Assembly: GCA_963623095.1 (NCBI GenBank)
Contig: CAVFKD010000002.1
Location: 19,127 to 83,126 of the forward strand
DNA from: UBA3210 sp963623095
GTDB lineage: Bacteria > Bacillota_I > Bacilli_A > RFN20 > CAG-449
Direction of reading: 5' to 3'
Length of the DNA: 64,000 nt
Shown piece by piece: positions 26,294 through 34,588 of the stretch. Below the pieces are notes generated by a model, which made no database searches, was not told the DNA's origin, and saw only the letters and a list, made by a program, of their open reading frames with translations. Both the position numbers and the translations under genes were made by a program. Every line of letters begins with the position of its first letter. The stretch's first letter is position 1.

Positions 26294-27073
26294 TTAATTT
26301 ACCTCCACGATTGGTCTTTCTTTTTTAAATGGATTAAGACTTACTTTCTTTCCATCTAATTTTGCATTAATAATACGGACAATAAATGTTGCGATTAATG
26401 TTAAAACTAAATAAATAACTGCGATAATGATATAACCTTCAACTTTGAAATAGTTTCTATTAGTTGCGATACTAACAGAAGCATATAATTCAGTTAAACC
26501 AATAACATTTAAAACAGATGAATCTTTAACATTAACAATATATTCATTTAAAATAGTAGGTAATGCATTTCTTAATGCTTGAGGCATAATGACAAATACC
26601 ATTGTTTTAAAATAGCTCATACCTAAGCTTCTTGCAGCTTCTTCTTGTCCTTTATCAACGCCGTTAAGACCTGAACGAACAATTTCTGACATATAAGCAC
26701 CTGTATTAATAACAATAACAATAATGCCACATAAGAAATATCCATTAAATATCCATACATTTCCTAAATCAGTCCAATTGATACCAAGCGCAGATCCTCC
26801 AAAGAAGAAAATCATTGCTTGAACCATCATTGGAGTGCCTCTAAAGACATTGACATAGATTGTAGATAAGAACTTACCTATAGATTTAAATACTTTAACA
26901 ACTTTTGAATCAGTTTCTTTTAATTCCATATTTCTAAGTAAAGCAACAAAGATTCCTATGATCATACCACATAAAGTACCTACTATCGCAAGTATTAATG
27001 TGGAAGCAATACCTTCTAGGAATGTTTGCCAATAATTAGATAATAAGGATACAATTTTATCCCACGAACTCAT
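26294..27073 (-). CDS. Polar amino-acid ABC transporter permease (predicted lysine)
   Basis: 259-residue permease of the HisM/GlnP family with about five helices. TFLEGIASTLILAIVGTLCG starts the first helix region, and the EAA loop is QEEAARSLGMSYFKTMVFVI followed by MPQALRNALP. It lies 2 bases after the binding-protein stop and 1 base before the ATPase start, so all three are one transcript. Confidence 0.94.
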   Translation of the reverse strand: MSSWDKIVSLLSNYWQTFLEGIASTLILAIVGTLCGMIIGIFVALLRNMELKETDSKVVKVFKSIGKFLSTIYVNVFRGTPMMVQAMIFFFGGSALGINWTDLGNVWIFNGYFLCGIIVIVINTGAYMSEIVRSGLNGVDKGQEEAARSLGMSYFKTMVFVIMPQALRNALPTILNEYIVNVKDSSVLNVIGLTELYASVSIATNRNYFKVEGYIIIAVIYLVLTLIATFIVRIINAKLDGKKVSLNPFKKERPIVEVN

Positions 27074-27075
27074 TT

Positions 27076-27945
27076 TTAGTTACTTCCATTAACAATTGAT
27101 GTCGCAACTGGTAATTCTGCAGTCATTGCATCTGCAGTTTTATTTTGAACTGCAAGAGCGCATGTTGCGAATGTATCTAATGCAGATAAGTGAGTTACGT
27201 TATAAGAATCTTTCCAAGAATCAATTACATCATCAGTAACTGTTGAAACTTGAGATACAATCTTTGCCCCATTAAAATCACTTAATGAAGTTGCACTTGC
27301 ATATTTAGAATCTTCTCTAACAACTAAAACTAATTCACTTCTATAATATTCGTTTGTAAAATCAATTGATTGTCTTCTTTCTTCAGTATCTGTCATACCT
27401 GCGATAACTAAATCAATTGTATCTGAATTTAATGCTGGAATTAAAGCTTCCCAATCTAATTTAACGATTTCAAGATTGTATCCTAAATTTGAAGCTAAAT
27501 AACTTGCAACTTGGATATCATATCCATCTGCATATTGGTTAGTACCTTTGATTGGATAGTTATAATCATTATCTGATACATCAGTCCAGTTAAATGGTGC
27601 ATAATCGCATTCAAGACCAACTTTAATTGTCTTTGTCGCATTAGTTGGGACTGTGTATTTTAATGTAGAAGTTGAATAGTCTCCGTTGGATCTATTTGTT
27701 GCTTCTAACATTAATTGATTTCTTGTATCTTGTGATAAAGCTTCTAAAGCAGTATTAACTTCATTTAATAATTCTGTTTTACCCTTTTTAACACCGATTG
27801 ATACGCCTAAATCTTTTGCGCTATCACCTAAGATAGTTTGATCAAAATGAATGATTTTTAATTTTGAAGAAGATGAAGAACAGCTTCCTAATGAAAACAT
27901 ACTTGCTGCAGCAAGGAATGACTTTAAAAATAAATTTCTACTCAT
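27076..27945 (-). CDS. Amino-acid-binding lipoprotein with circularly permuted SBP domain
   Basis: 289 residues. A lipoprotein signal ends at the lipobox LGSC (Cys22), then a Ser run. The main SBP_bac_3 domain begins at about 106 (TIKVGLECDYAPFNW) and runs to the last residue (AMTAELPVATSIVNGSN), where normal family members continue for another 55 or so residues. That missing C-terminal segment is found at residues 29-85 instead, directly after the lipobox: KLKIIHFDQ, GVSIGVKKGKTELLNEVN and LSQDTRNQLM. A linker of about 20 residues (86-105) joins it to the domain start. So the part order is C-terminal segment, lobe 1, lobe 2. Frame and operon position are intact, which argues against decay. 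Binds lysine by inference from the riboswitch. Confidence 0.88.
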   Translation of the reverse strand: MSRNLFLKSFLAAASMFSLGSCSSSSSKLKIIHFDQTILGDSAKDLGVSIGVKKGKTELLNEVNTALEALSQDTRNQLMLEATNRSNGDYSTSTLKYTVPTNATKTIKVGLECDYAPFNWTDVSDNDYNYPIKGTNQYADGYDIQVASYLASNLGYNLEIVKLDWEALIPALNSDTIDLVIAGMTDTEERRQSIDFTNEYYRSELVLVVREDSKYASATSLSDFNGAKIVSQVSTVTDDVIDSWKDSYNVTHLSALDTFATCALAVQNKTADAMTAELPVATSIVNGSN

Positions 27946-27978
27946 ACAATTACCTCCTATTTATTTTTAAGATTGGTA

Positions 27979-28002
27979 ATAAAAAAGCGTCTTTCGACGC
28001 TC
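27979..28002 (-). terminator. Riboswitch-controlled terminator
   Basis: A 6-bp stem AGCGTC/GACGCT (27986-28001) with a GAAA-type loop is followed by TTTTTTATT on the minus strand, 35 bases before the binding-protein start. It is the expression platform of the lysine riboswitch. Confidence 0.85.
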
Positions 28003-28021
28003 ATAATACATATTGATTTAA

Positions 28022-28186
28022 TGTATCTAGCGCCTCTACATAAAATGTAGGAGTATTATAGGTATTTCCTATAATCCCACGCATGTATTATGCCTAATAC
28101 ACCGTTCGGCGATGGTTACCTTTCCTTTACTTCAATGGATGCCTCCTAGGTAAAGTACTCTTTTGCATCGCTACCTCTATCTTTTT
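28022..28186 (-). promoter_or_regulatory. Lysine riboswitch (L box)
   Basis: On the minus strand the conserved landmarks follow in order: GATAGAGGTAGCGATGC at the 5' side, AAAGAGTA, GGAGG, GAAAGG, ATCGCCGAA, and closing GAGGCGCTA. P1 can form between TAGCG (near 28170) and CGCTA (28028-28032). These match the lysine aptamer of Bacillus lysC as I remember it. Lysine binding should favour the terminator at 27979-28002 and turn off the downstream transporter. Confidence 0.92.
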
Positions 28187-28196
28187 TATTGTCATT

Positions 28197-28225
28197 ATAA
28201 TAATGATATATAAATACAATTTCAA
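28197..28225 (-). promoter_or_regulatory. Promoter of the lysine transporter operon
   Basis: TTGAAA (28220-28225) and TATTAT (28197-28202) with 17 bases between, on the minus strand. The predicted start near 28190 places the aptamer at the very 5' end of the RNA. Confidence 0.75.
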
Positions 28226-28343
28226 CAATTTTATAATAATTTTTTATTTTTATTGTTATAAGCTATACCCATTTCAAAATAAAAGTAAGCAAAATAGCCT
28301 AATTTAATAGATATATCAATAGATATTTTGTTCTTGAGAAATC

Positions 28344-28374
28344 AAAAAAAGACTATCGATTTCTCGATAGTCTT
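28344..28374 (-). terminator. Terminator of tuf
   Basis: A perfect 11-bp stem (AAGACTATCGA/TCGATAGTCTT, 28349-28374) with loop GAAA on the minus strand, followed by TTTTTTTG. It lies 21 bases after the tuf stop. Confidence 0.9.
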
Positions 28375-28394
28375 TGAACATACAATTTATAAAA

Positions 28395-29579
28395 CTATTT
28401 AATAATTTCTGAAACTGTACCAGCACCAACTGTTCTACCACCTTCACGGATTGAGAACTTTGTACCTTTTTCAATAGCAACTGGGTGAATTAATTCAACT
28501 GTTAAGTTAACGTTATCACCTGGCATAACCATTTCTGTTCCTTCTGGAAGAGTAATGACACCTGTAATATCAGTTGTACGGAAATAGAATTGTGGTCTGT
28601 AGTTTGTTAAGAATGCAGTATGACGTCCACCTTCTTCTTTTGTTAATACGTAAACAGAAGCTGTGAATTTTGTATGTGGAGTAACTGTACCAGGTTTTGC
28701 TAAGACTTGTCCACGGACGACTTGGTCACGGTTGACACCTCTTAATAAGATACCAGCGTTATCGCCTGCTTCAGCAAAGTCTAATGTCTTTCTGAACATT
28801 TCAATACCTGTAACAACAGATTTTAATGTATCTTTGATACCGACGATTTCAACTTCGTCACCCATCTTGATTGTACCACGTTCAACTCTACCAGTTACAA
28901 CAGTACCACGACCTGTAATTGTTAAGACGTCTTCGATAGCAAGTAAGAATGGTTTATCTGTATCTCTTGTTGGAGCTGGGATATAAGAATCACATGCATC
29001 CATTAAGTCTAAAATGTGTTGTTCTTCTGTTGGATCACCATCAAGAGCTTTTCTAGCAGAACCTCTGATGATTGGAGTTTCGTCTCCTGGGAAACCATAA
29101 GAATTTAAGATTTCTCTAACATCCATTTCAACTAAGTCGATTAATTCTGGATCATCAACTAAGTCAATTTTATTTAAGAATACTACGATGTATGGAACAC
29201 CAACTTGTCTAGCAAGTAAGATGTGTTCTTTTGTTTGTGGCATAACACCATCAGTTGCAGCAACAACTAAGATAGCGCCATCCATTTGTGCAGCACCAGT
29301 AATCATGTTTTTAACATAGTCAGCGTGGCCTGGGCAGTCAACGTGAGCATAGTGTCTTGTTGCTGTTTGGTATTCAATGTGAGCTGTGTTAATTGTAATA
29401 CCACGAGCTTTTTCTTCTGGAGCAGCATCGATTTGGTCGTATGCTTTCTTTTCTGATAAGCCCTTTTTAGCTAATACTGTAGTAATAGCAGCTGTTAAAG
29501 TAGTTTTACCGTGGTCAACGTGGCCGATTGTACCAATGTTAACGTGGGTTTTACTTCTGTCAAATTTTTCTTTTGCCAT
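28395..29579 (-). CDS. tuf: Translation elongation factor Tu
   Basis: 394 residues. Delivers aminoacyl-tRNA to the ribosome as a GTPase. G1 is GHVDHGKTTL, switch II DCPGHADYVKNMITGAAQMD, G4 NKID, and the drug-contact region in domain 3 ends with GGRTVGAGTVSEIIK. Standard length for Bacillota. Last gene of the str region, with its own promoter between fusA and tuf. Confidence 0.99.
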   Translation of the reverse strand: MAKEKFDRSKTHVNIGTIGHVDHGKTTLTAAITTVLAKKGLSEKKAYDQIDAAPEEKARGITINTAHIEYQTATRHYAHVDCPGHADYVKNMITGAAQMDGAILVVAATDGVMPQTKEHILLARQVGVPYIVVFLNKIDLVDDPELIDLVEMDVREILNSYGFPGDETPIIRGSARKALDGDPTEEQHILDLMDACDSYIPAPTRDTDKPFLLAIEDVLTITGRGTVVTGRVERGTIKMGDEVEIVGIKDTLKSVVTGIEMFRKTLDFAEAGDNAGILLRGVNRDQVVRGQVLAKPGTVTPHTKFTASVYVLTKEEGGRHTAFLTNYRPQFYFRTTDITGVITLPEGTEMVMPGDNVNLTVELIHPVAIEKGTKFSIREGGRTVGAGTVSEIIK

Positions 29580-29622
29580 TGTTTGAATTCCTCCCTAAGT
29601 TAATTTGAATTTCAACGTATTT

Positions 29623-29651
29623 ATAATATAGCATTTTTTAAGTAAAATCAA
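29623..29651 (-). promoter_or_regulatory. Internal promoter of tuf
   Basis: TTGATT (29646-29651) and TATTAT (29623-29628) are 17 bases apart on the minus strand in the 96-base gap after fusA. It would raise EF-Tu output above the rest of the str operon. Confidence 0.7.
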
Positions 29652-29675
29652 TACTATTAAAATAGAATTTAATTA

Positions 29676-31787
29676 TTACTTTTGTGATTTTTTAATAATT
29701 TCGTCTTGGATATATTTTGGACATTCTGCGTAATGATCCATTTCCATTGTGTAGTTTGCTCTACCTTTTGTCATAGATCTTAAGTCAGTAACGTAACCGA
29801 ACATATTTGCAAGTGGAACCATTGCATCAAGAATTTGAGCGTTACCTCTTTCTGTTTGTCCTTGGATTTCACCTCTTCTTGAAGAGATATCACCCATGAC
29901 ATCACCTAAGTATTCAGATGGAGTTGTAACTTCAACTTTTACGATAGGTTCAAGGATAACTGGATCACACTTTCTAGCAGCTTCTTTTAACGCTAATGAA
30001 GCAGCGACTTTATAAGCAGCTTCAGAAGAGTCAACATCATGGTAAGAACCATCATGTAATGTTGCTTTAATATCAATGATTGGGAATCCTGCGACTAAAC
30101 CTCTATCTAATGATTCTTTTAAACCATCACATGTAGGTTTGATGAATTCTCTAGGAACAACACCACCGACAACTGCATCGACGAATTCGAAACCTTTGCC
30201 TGGGTTTGGTTCAAAGTTAATCCATACGTGACCATATTGACCATGACCACCAGATTGTTTAATGTATTTACCTTCACAGTCTGCAGTTTTACGGATTGTT
30301 TCTCTGTAAGCAACTTGTGGAGCACCAACATTAACATCAACTTTGAATTCATCTTTTAATCTTGTAACCATAACATCAAGGTGTAATTCACCAACACCAG
30401 CGATGATGTTTTGGCCTGTTTCTTTATCTGTATAGAATCTGAAAGTTGGGTCTTCTTCTGATAATTTGATTAAACCTTGAGTCATCTTATCTTGGTCAGC
30501 TTTTGATTTTGGTTCAATAGCTTCTGAGATAACTGGATCAGAGAATTTAATTGATTCAAGAACGATTGGATGATCTTCATCACATAATGTATCACCTGTT
30601 GTAGTTGATTTTAGACCAACTGCAGCACCGATATCACCTGCCCAAACTTCGTCAACTTCTTCTCTCTTGTTTGAGTTCATAATAACTAAACGTGAGAATC
30701 TTTCTTTTACACCTTTTGTTGAGTTGTAAACATATGAACCAGCTTTAGCAACACCAGAATAAACTCTGAAGAATGCTAATTTACCAATGAATGGGTCAGT
30801 CATAATCTTGAATGCTAATGCTGCTAAAGGAGCATCATCTGTAGGTTCACATTCGACTGTTTCACCTAAATCATTTGTACCTGTTGTATGTGCAATATCA
30901 ACTGGTGAAGGTAAGTAATCAACAACAGCATCAAGTACTTGTTGGATACCTTTATTCTTATAAGCTGAACCTGCTAAAACTGGGAAGAATTCTGCAGTTA
31001 AAACAGCTTTTCTAATTGTAGCTTTGATTTCTGGAATAGTTGGTTCTTCACCTTCTAATACTTTCATCATGAAATCGTCATCAAAGTTAGCTAATTTTTC
31101 AATTAATTCAGCTCTTAATTCTTTACAGCGACCTAAATATTCTTCAGGGATTTCGCCTTCAGTTGGGTGTTCACCTTTTGTATCTGAATAGAAGTAAGCC
31201 TTCATTTCGATAATATCGATAACACCTTTTAATTGTGATTCAAGACCAATTGGGTAAGCAATAGGAGCAGCATTAGCGCCTAATTTTTCACCAATTGAAC
31301 GGACTGACATTTCGAAGTCAGCACCGATTGCGTCTAATTTGTTAACGAAAACAATTCTAGGAACGTGGTATTTTGTACCTTGTCTCCAAACTGTTTCAGT
31401 TTGTGGTTCAACACCGTTTTTACCATCAAGAACAGTAACAGCACCATCAAGAACACGAAGTGAACGTTCAACTTCAGCAGTGAAGTCAACGTGACCAGGA
31501 GTGTCGATTAAATTGATACGGTATTTTTCACCTGTACCGCCGTTACCATTGTCTTTCCATTGGTTCTTTTCCCAATAGCAAGTTGTAGCAGCAGAAGTAA
31601 TTGTAATACCTCTATCTTGTTCTTGTTTCATCCAGTCCATAGTAGCGCCGCCATCATGAACTTCGCCGATTTTGTAAATTTTACCAGTGTAGAATAAGAT
31701 TCTTTCTGAAGTAGTAGTTTTACCAGCATCAATGTGAGCCATGATACCGATATTACGTGTCATATTAATACTTACATCACGTGCCAT
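29676..31787 (-). CDS. fusA: Translation elongation factor G
   Basis: 703-residue translocase GTPase. G1 is AHIDAGKTTTSERI, switch II DTPGHVDFTAEVERSL, G4 NKLDA; domains II-V follow normally (GGHGQYGHVWINFEPN in domain IV). Between residues about 73 and 89, after ATTCYW and before RINLIDTPGH, there is a Gly/Asn-rich insertion (about 13 residues) not found in the usual ATTCFWKGHRINIIDTPGH arrangement. It falls between the strands next to switch I. Part of rpsL-rpsG-fusA. Confidence 0.98.
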   Translation of the reverse strand: MARDVSINMTRNIGIMAHIDAGKTTTSERILFYTGKIYKIGEVHDGGATMDWMKQEQDRGITITSAATTCYWEKNQWKDNGNGGTGEKYRINLIDTPGHVDFTAEVERSLRVLDGAVTVLDGKNGVEPQTETVWRQGTKYHVPRIVFVNKLDAIGADFEMSVRSIGEKLGANAAPIAYPIGLESQLKGVIDIIEMKAYFYSDTKGEHPTEGEIPEEYLGRCKELRAELIEKLANFDDDFMMKVLEGEEPTIPEIKATIRKAVLTAEFFPVLAGSAYKNKGIQQVLDAVVDYLPSPVDIAHTTGTNDLGETVECEPTDDAPLAALAFKIMTDPFIGKLAFFRVYSGVAKAGSYVYNSTKGVKERFSRLVIMNSNKREEVDEVWAGDIGAAVGLKSTTTGDTLCDEDHPIVLESIKFSDPVISEAIEPKSKADQDKMTQGLIKLSEEDPTFRFYTDKETGQNIIAGVGELHLDVMVTRLKDEFKVDVNVGAPQVAYRETIRKTADCEGKYIKQSGGHGQYGHVWINFEPNPGKGFEFVDAVVGGVVPREFIKPTCDGLKESLDRGLVAGFPIIDIKATLHDGSYHDVDSSEAAYKVAASLALKEAARKCDPVILEPIVKVEVTTPSEYLGDVMGDISSRRGEIQGQTERGNAQILDAMVPLANMFGYVTDLRSMTKGRANYTMEMDHYAECPKYIQDEIIKKSQK

Positions 31788-31807
31788 ATCTTAGTTCCCC
31801 TTTAAAA

Positions 31808-32278
31808 TTACCATCTGTAATGAGCGTAAGCCTTATTAGCTTCAGCCATCTTGTGGACATCTTCTCTCTTCTTGACAGAAGCGCCTGTACCATTAGCAGC
31901 ATCAATGATTTCTCCTGCTAATTTGTCTTCCATTGTTTTTTCGTTTCTTAAACGTGAATAGTTAACTAACCATCTTAAGCCTAAAGTAACTCTACGTTCT
32001 GCAGATACTTCGACTGGGACTTGGTAGTTAGAACCTCCAACTCTTCTCATTTTTAATTCAAGAGCTGGCATGATATTACCTAAAGCAACTTCGAAAACTT
32101 CCATTGCAGGTTTTTGTGTTTTTGCTTCAACTTTATTGAAAGCACTATATAAGATAGTTTGAGCTGTGCCCTTTTTACCATCTATCATGATTTTGTTGAT
32201 TAAACGTGTTACTAATTTTGAATTGTAAATTGGATCTGGTAACACATCGCGTTTTGCGACATTTCCTCTACGTGGCAT
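31808..32278 (-). CDS. rpsG: 30S ribosomal protein S7
   Basis: 156 residues, the head-domain assembly protein. MPRRGNVAKRDVLPDPIYNS and the YQVPVEVSAERRVTLGLRWL segment are diagnostic. Located between rpsL and fusA, the standard str order. Confidence 0.98.
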   Translation of the reverse strand: MPRRGNVAKRDVLPDPIYNSKLVTRLINKIMIDGKKGTAQTILYSAFNKVEAKTQKPAMEVFEVALGNIMPALELKMRRVGGSNYQVPVEVSAERRVTLGLRWLVNYSRLRNEKTMEDKLAGEIIDAANGTGASVKKREDVHKMAEANKAYAHYRW

Positions 32279-32339
32279 TAAAAATCCTCCTTTCCATTTT
32301 TATAATAATAGAATTTTTATTACGTATTTATTTTGCTAA

Positions 32340-32759
32340 CTATTTAGCAGCTTTTGGTTTTTTAGTACCGTATAATGATCTACCTTGTTTTCTGTCTGTT
32401 ACACCAGCGCAATCTAATGCACCTCTAACAATGTGGTAACGTACACCAGGTAAATCCTTAACTCTACCGCCTCTGATTAAAACAGTGCTGTGTTCTTGTA
32501 AGTTATGGCCTTCTCCACCGATATAAGCTGTAACTTCGTATCCGTTTGATAAACGTACACGAGCATACTTACGTAAAGCTGAGTTAGGTTTCTTAGGAGT
32601 CATAGTACCAACACGGGTACAGACACCACGTTTTTGTGCAGCATTTTGATCTGTTGTTTTCTTTGCGAGTGAGTTCCATCTTTTATTTAAAGCTGGGGCT
32701 TTGGATTTTTCAACTGTTTCTGAACGTCCATTACGAACTAATTGATTAATTGTAGGCAT
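32340..32759 (-). CDS. rpsL: 30S ribosomal protein S12
   Basis: 139-residue decoding-centre protein. MPTINQLVRNGRSE opens it; TPKKPNSALRKYARVRLSNG carries the Lys whose change gives streptomycin resistance (wild-type Lys here), and DLPGVRYHIVRGALDCAGV follows. First gene of the str operon with a promoter about 110 bases upstream. Confidence 0.98.
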   Translation of the reverse strand: MPTINQLVRNGRSETVEKSKAPALNKRWNSLAKKTTDQNAAQKRGVCTRVGTMTPKKPNSALRKYARVRLSNGYEVTAYIGGEGHNLQEHSTVLIRGGRVKDLPGVRYHIVRGALDCAGVTDRKQGRSLYGTKKPKAAK

Positions 32760-32869
32760 TTTTGAAAATCCTCCTTTCTTCTATATCTTGTAAGCCACAT
32801 TACCGGGTGTTCCAACTATCTTGTTAAAAAATAGCGTAATCGCCCTATAATTTTGGCACACGCTCGATA

Positions 32870-32898
32870 AGTATATAATACTAATAATTCTTTGACAA
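32870..32898 (-). promoter_or_regulatory. Promoter of the str operon
   Basis: TTGTCA (32893-32898) and TATACT (32870-32875) with a 17-base spacer on the minus strand. The leader to rpsL is about 100 bases. A 9-bp inverted repeat (CCGGGTGTT near 32803 and AACACCCGG near 32928) flanks the promoter. Confidence 0.75.
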
Positions 32899-32967
32899 GT
32901 GTTTTTTTGAAATTTTTTCATTTTTTAAAACACCCGGCTCGGTTATCTTAAAATCAATATAATTATA

Positions 32968-33011
32968 ATATGAAAAAAGAACTTCACTTTCTTATTTAGT
33001 TGAAGTTCTTT
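32968..33011 (-). terminator. Terminator downstream of the alpha/beta hydrolase
   Basis: An 11-bp stem (AAAGAACTTCA/TGAAGTTCTTT, 32976-33011) with a 14-base loop, followed by TTTTTTC on the minus strand. It ends the sdaA-ppa-hydrolase unit. Confidence 0.8.
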
Positions 33012-33018
33012 GTCTTAG

Positions 33019-34053
33019 TTAAATATGTTTCTCAATAAAGTTAAATATTGTATCCATTACCATTGGATCTAATTCATTTAATTTTTCTCTATCTAATGAA
33101 TTATAATAAGCTTCATTAATTGAAGGAGGAATCTTACCTTGGTGTTCACCTTTTAATTCATAATATTCAATTGTAGTCTTATTATCATATTCCGCGGATT
33201 CTTTAGTTACATATGCTTGATGATATCTATCTTCTACATCTAAGAATGTATAATGAGGATTATCTTCTAATTGAGTTTTAAAGAATTCATGATTGAAATG
33301 ATAATCCATAATAGTATCTAATGTACCTGCGATTAATAAATGATCTATATCGCTTTGATTAAAAGCATCGATAGAAGCAAAGTTTCCTTTTTTACCAAAT
33401 TTAAGAAAATCAAATACTTTAAAGAAGAATTTAAATATACCCATAGCCGCGCCAGAAGTATGAGTTAATTCTTCATGCAAGCAACCATATGGAGTATTGC
33501 AACTAGAAATAGAAATAATACCATTTATCTTATGATCATATCTTGTAATATTATTAACTGCATATCCACCCATTGAATGGCCTAATAATATTAAAGGATA
33601 AGAAGATAATTCATTATCGCTTTCTACATATTTTAAACAATCATTTAAATTAATTAATGAAGAAGTAAATCCAACTACACTTTTACCTTCACTTAGTTCA
33701 CAACCTCTAGTATCAAAAGCTAATACAAGATAACCTTTAGAAATCAATTCATTGATTATCTTCATATATGGTTTATGACCAGGTCCTAAGGCATGGGTAA
33801 GAACAATCAAAGCTTTGTATTCATTAAATTCTTTTGATGAATATATTTTGCCATTGATATTTAGTTTTTGTGATTTAAAGCATATAGGTTTTTCTTGCAT
33901 TGAAGGAAAATCACTTGCTTCATAAAACTTTAAGGTATGTTTATCATCATATCTACAAGAAAAGACATTATGTCTAATCTTAAGTGCCATGGTCAATAAT
34001 ATTAAAAACATGACAAGTAATATACCTATGCATATAAATAAAAATATCCACAT
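33019..34053 (-). CDS. Membrane-anchored alpha/beta hydrolase
   Basis: 344 residues. An N-terminal helix (IFLFICIGILLVMFLILLTM) anchors it. The hydrolase core has ALIVLTHALGPGHKPYM (oxyanion region), the nucleophile elbow GHSMGGYAV, an Asp in LLIAGTLDTIMDYHF and a His in DRYHQAYV. Substrate unknown; serine esterase or lipase activity is an inference from the fold. It starts 1 base after ppa, so is co-transcribed with ppa and sdaA. Confidence 0.85.
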   Translation of the reverse strand: MWIFLFICIGILLVMFLILLTMALKIRHNVFSCRYDDKHTLKFYEASDFPSMQEKPICFKSQKLNINGKIYSSKEFNEYKALIVLTHALGPGHKPYMKIINELISKGYLVLAFDTRGCELSEGKSVVGFTSSLINLNDCLKYVESDNELSSYPLILLGHSMGGYAVNNITRYDHKINGIISISSCNTPYGCLHEELTHTSGAAMGIFKFFFKVFDFLKFGKKGNFASIDAFNQSDIDHLLIAGTLDTIMDYHFNHEFFKTQLEDNPHYTFLDVEDRYHQAYVTKESAEYDNKTTIEYYELKGEHQGKIPPSINEAYYNSLDREKLNELDPMVMDTIFNFIEKHI

Positions 34054-34054
34054 A

Positions 34055-34588
34055 TTATTTATTCTCGATTAATTGATCAAAGTTATGAATACTCTTTTCA
34101 ATAATGTTAATTGCTTCTTGTTTTCCTTTTACTTCAGAAACGAATGTCTTTTTACCTTCTAGTTGTTTATATACTTTAAAGAAATGGCAAATTTCATCCA
34201 TAATATGTTGAGGTAATTCAGAAACATCATGATAGACATTTAAAGAAGGATCATCTTTACAAATTGCGATAATCTTCTCATCTTCCATTTCAGAATCAAT
34301 CATTTTAATAACACCTATTGGATAGCATCTTACTAAGCATAAAGGTTGAATAGGTTCTTGACACATTACTAAAACATCTAATGGGTCATTATCACCTGCA
34401 TAGGTTCTTGGAATAAATCCATAGTTTTGAGGATAATGGGTAGAAGTATATAAAACACGATCAAGAATTAATCTTCCTGTTTTCTTATCGAGTTCATATT
34501 TCATTTTGCTTCCTTTAGAAATTTCAATACATGCGACAAATTCATCTTTTGAAATTCTATCTTTATCCATATCTTTCCAAATATTCAT
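34055..34588 (-). CDS. ppa: Inorganic pyrophosphatase, family I
   Basis: 177-residue cytoplasmic enzyme that hydrolyses pyrophosphate and so pulls biosynthetic reactions forward. The signature is AGDNDPLDVLV, with the substrate-binding THYPQNYGFIPRTY upstream. Length matches bacterial family I enzymes. Its start is next to the sdaA stop with no gap. Confidence 0.95.
   Translation of the reverse strand: MNIWKDMDKDRISKDEFVACIEISKGSKMKYELDKKTGRLILDRVLYTSTHYPQNYGFIPRTYAGDNDPLDVLVMCQEPIQPLCLVRCYPIGVIKMIDSEMEDEKIIAICKDDPSLNVYHDVSELPQHIMDEICHFFKVYKQLEGKKTFVSEVKGKQEAINIIEKSIHNFDQLIENK

Noticed and set aside
27076..27945. Binding protein as a truncated pseudogene
   Set aside because: The apparently missing C-terminal segment is present at the N-terminus, the signal peptide and lipobox are intact, and the gene has normal spacing to the permease.
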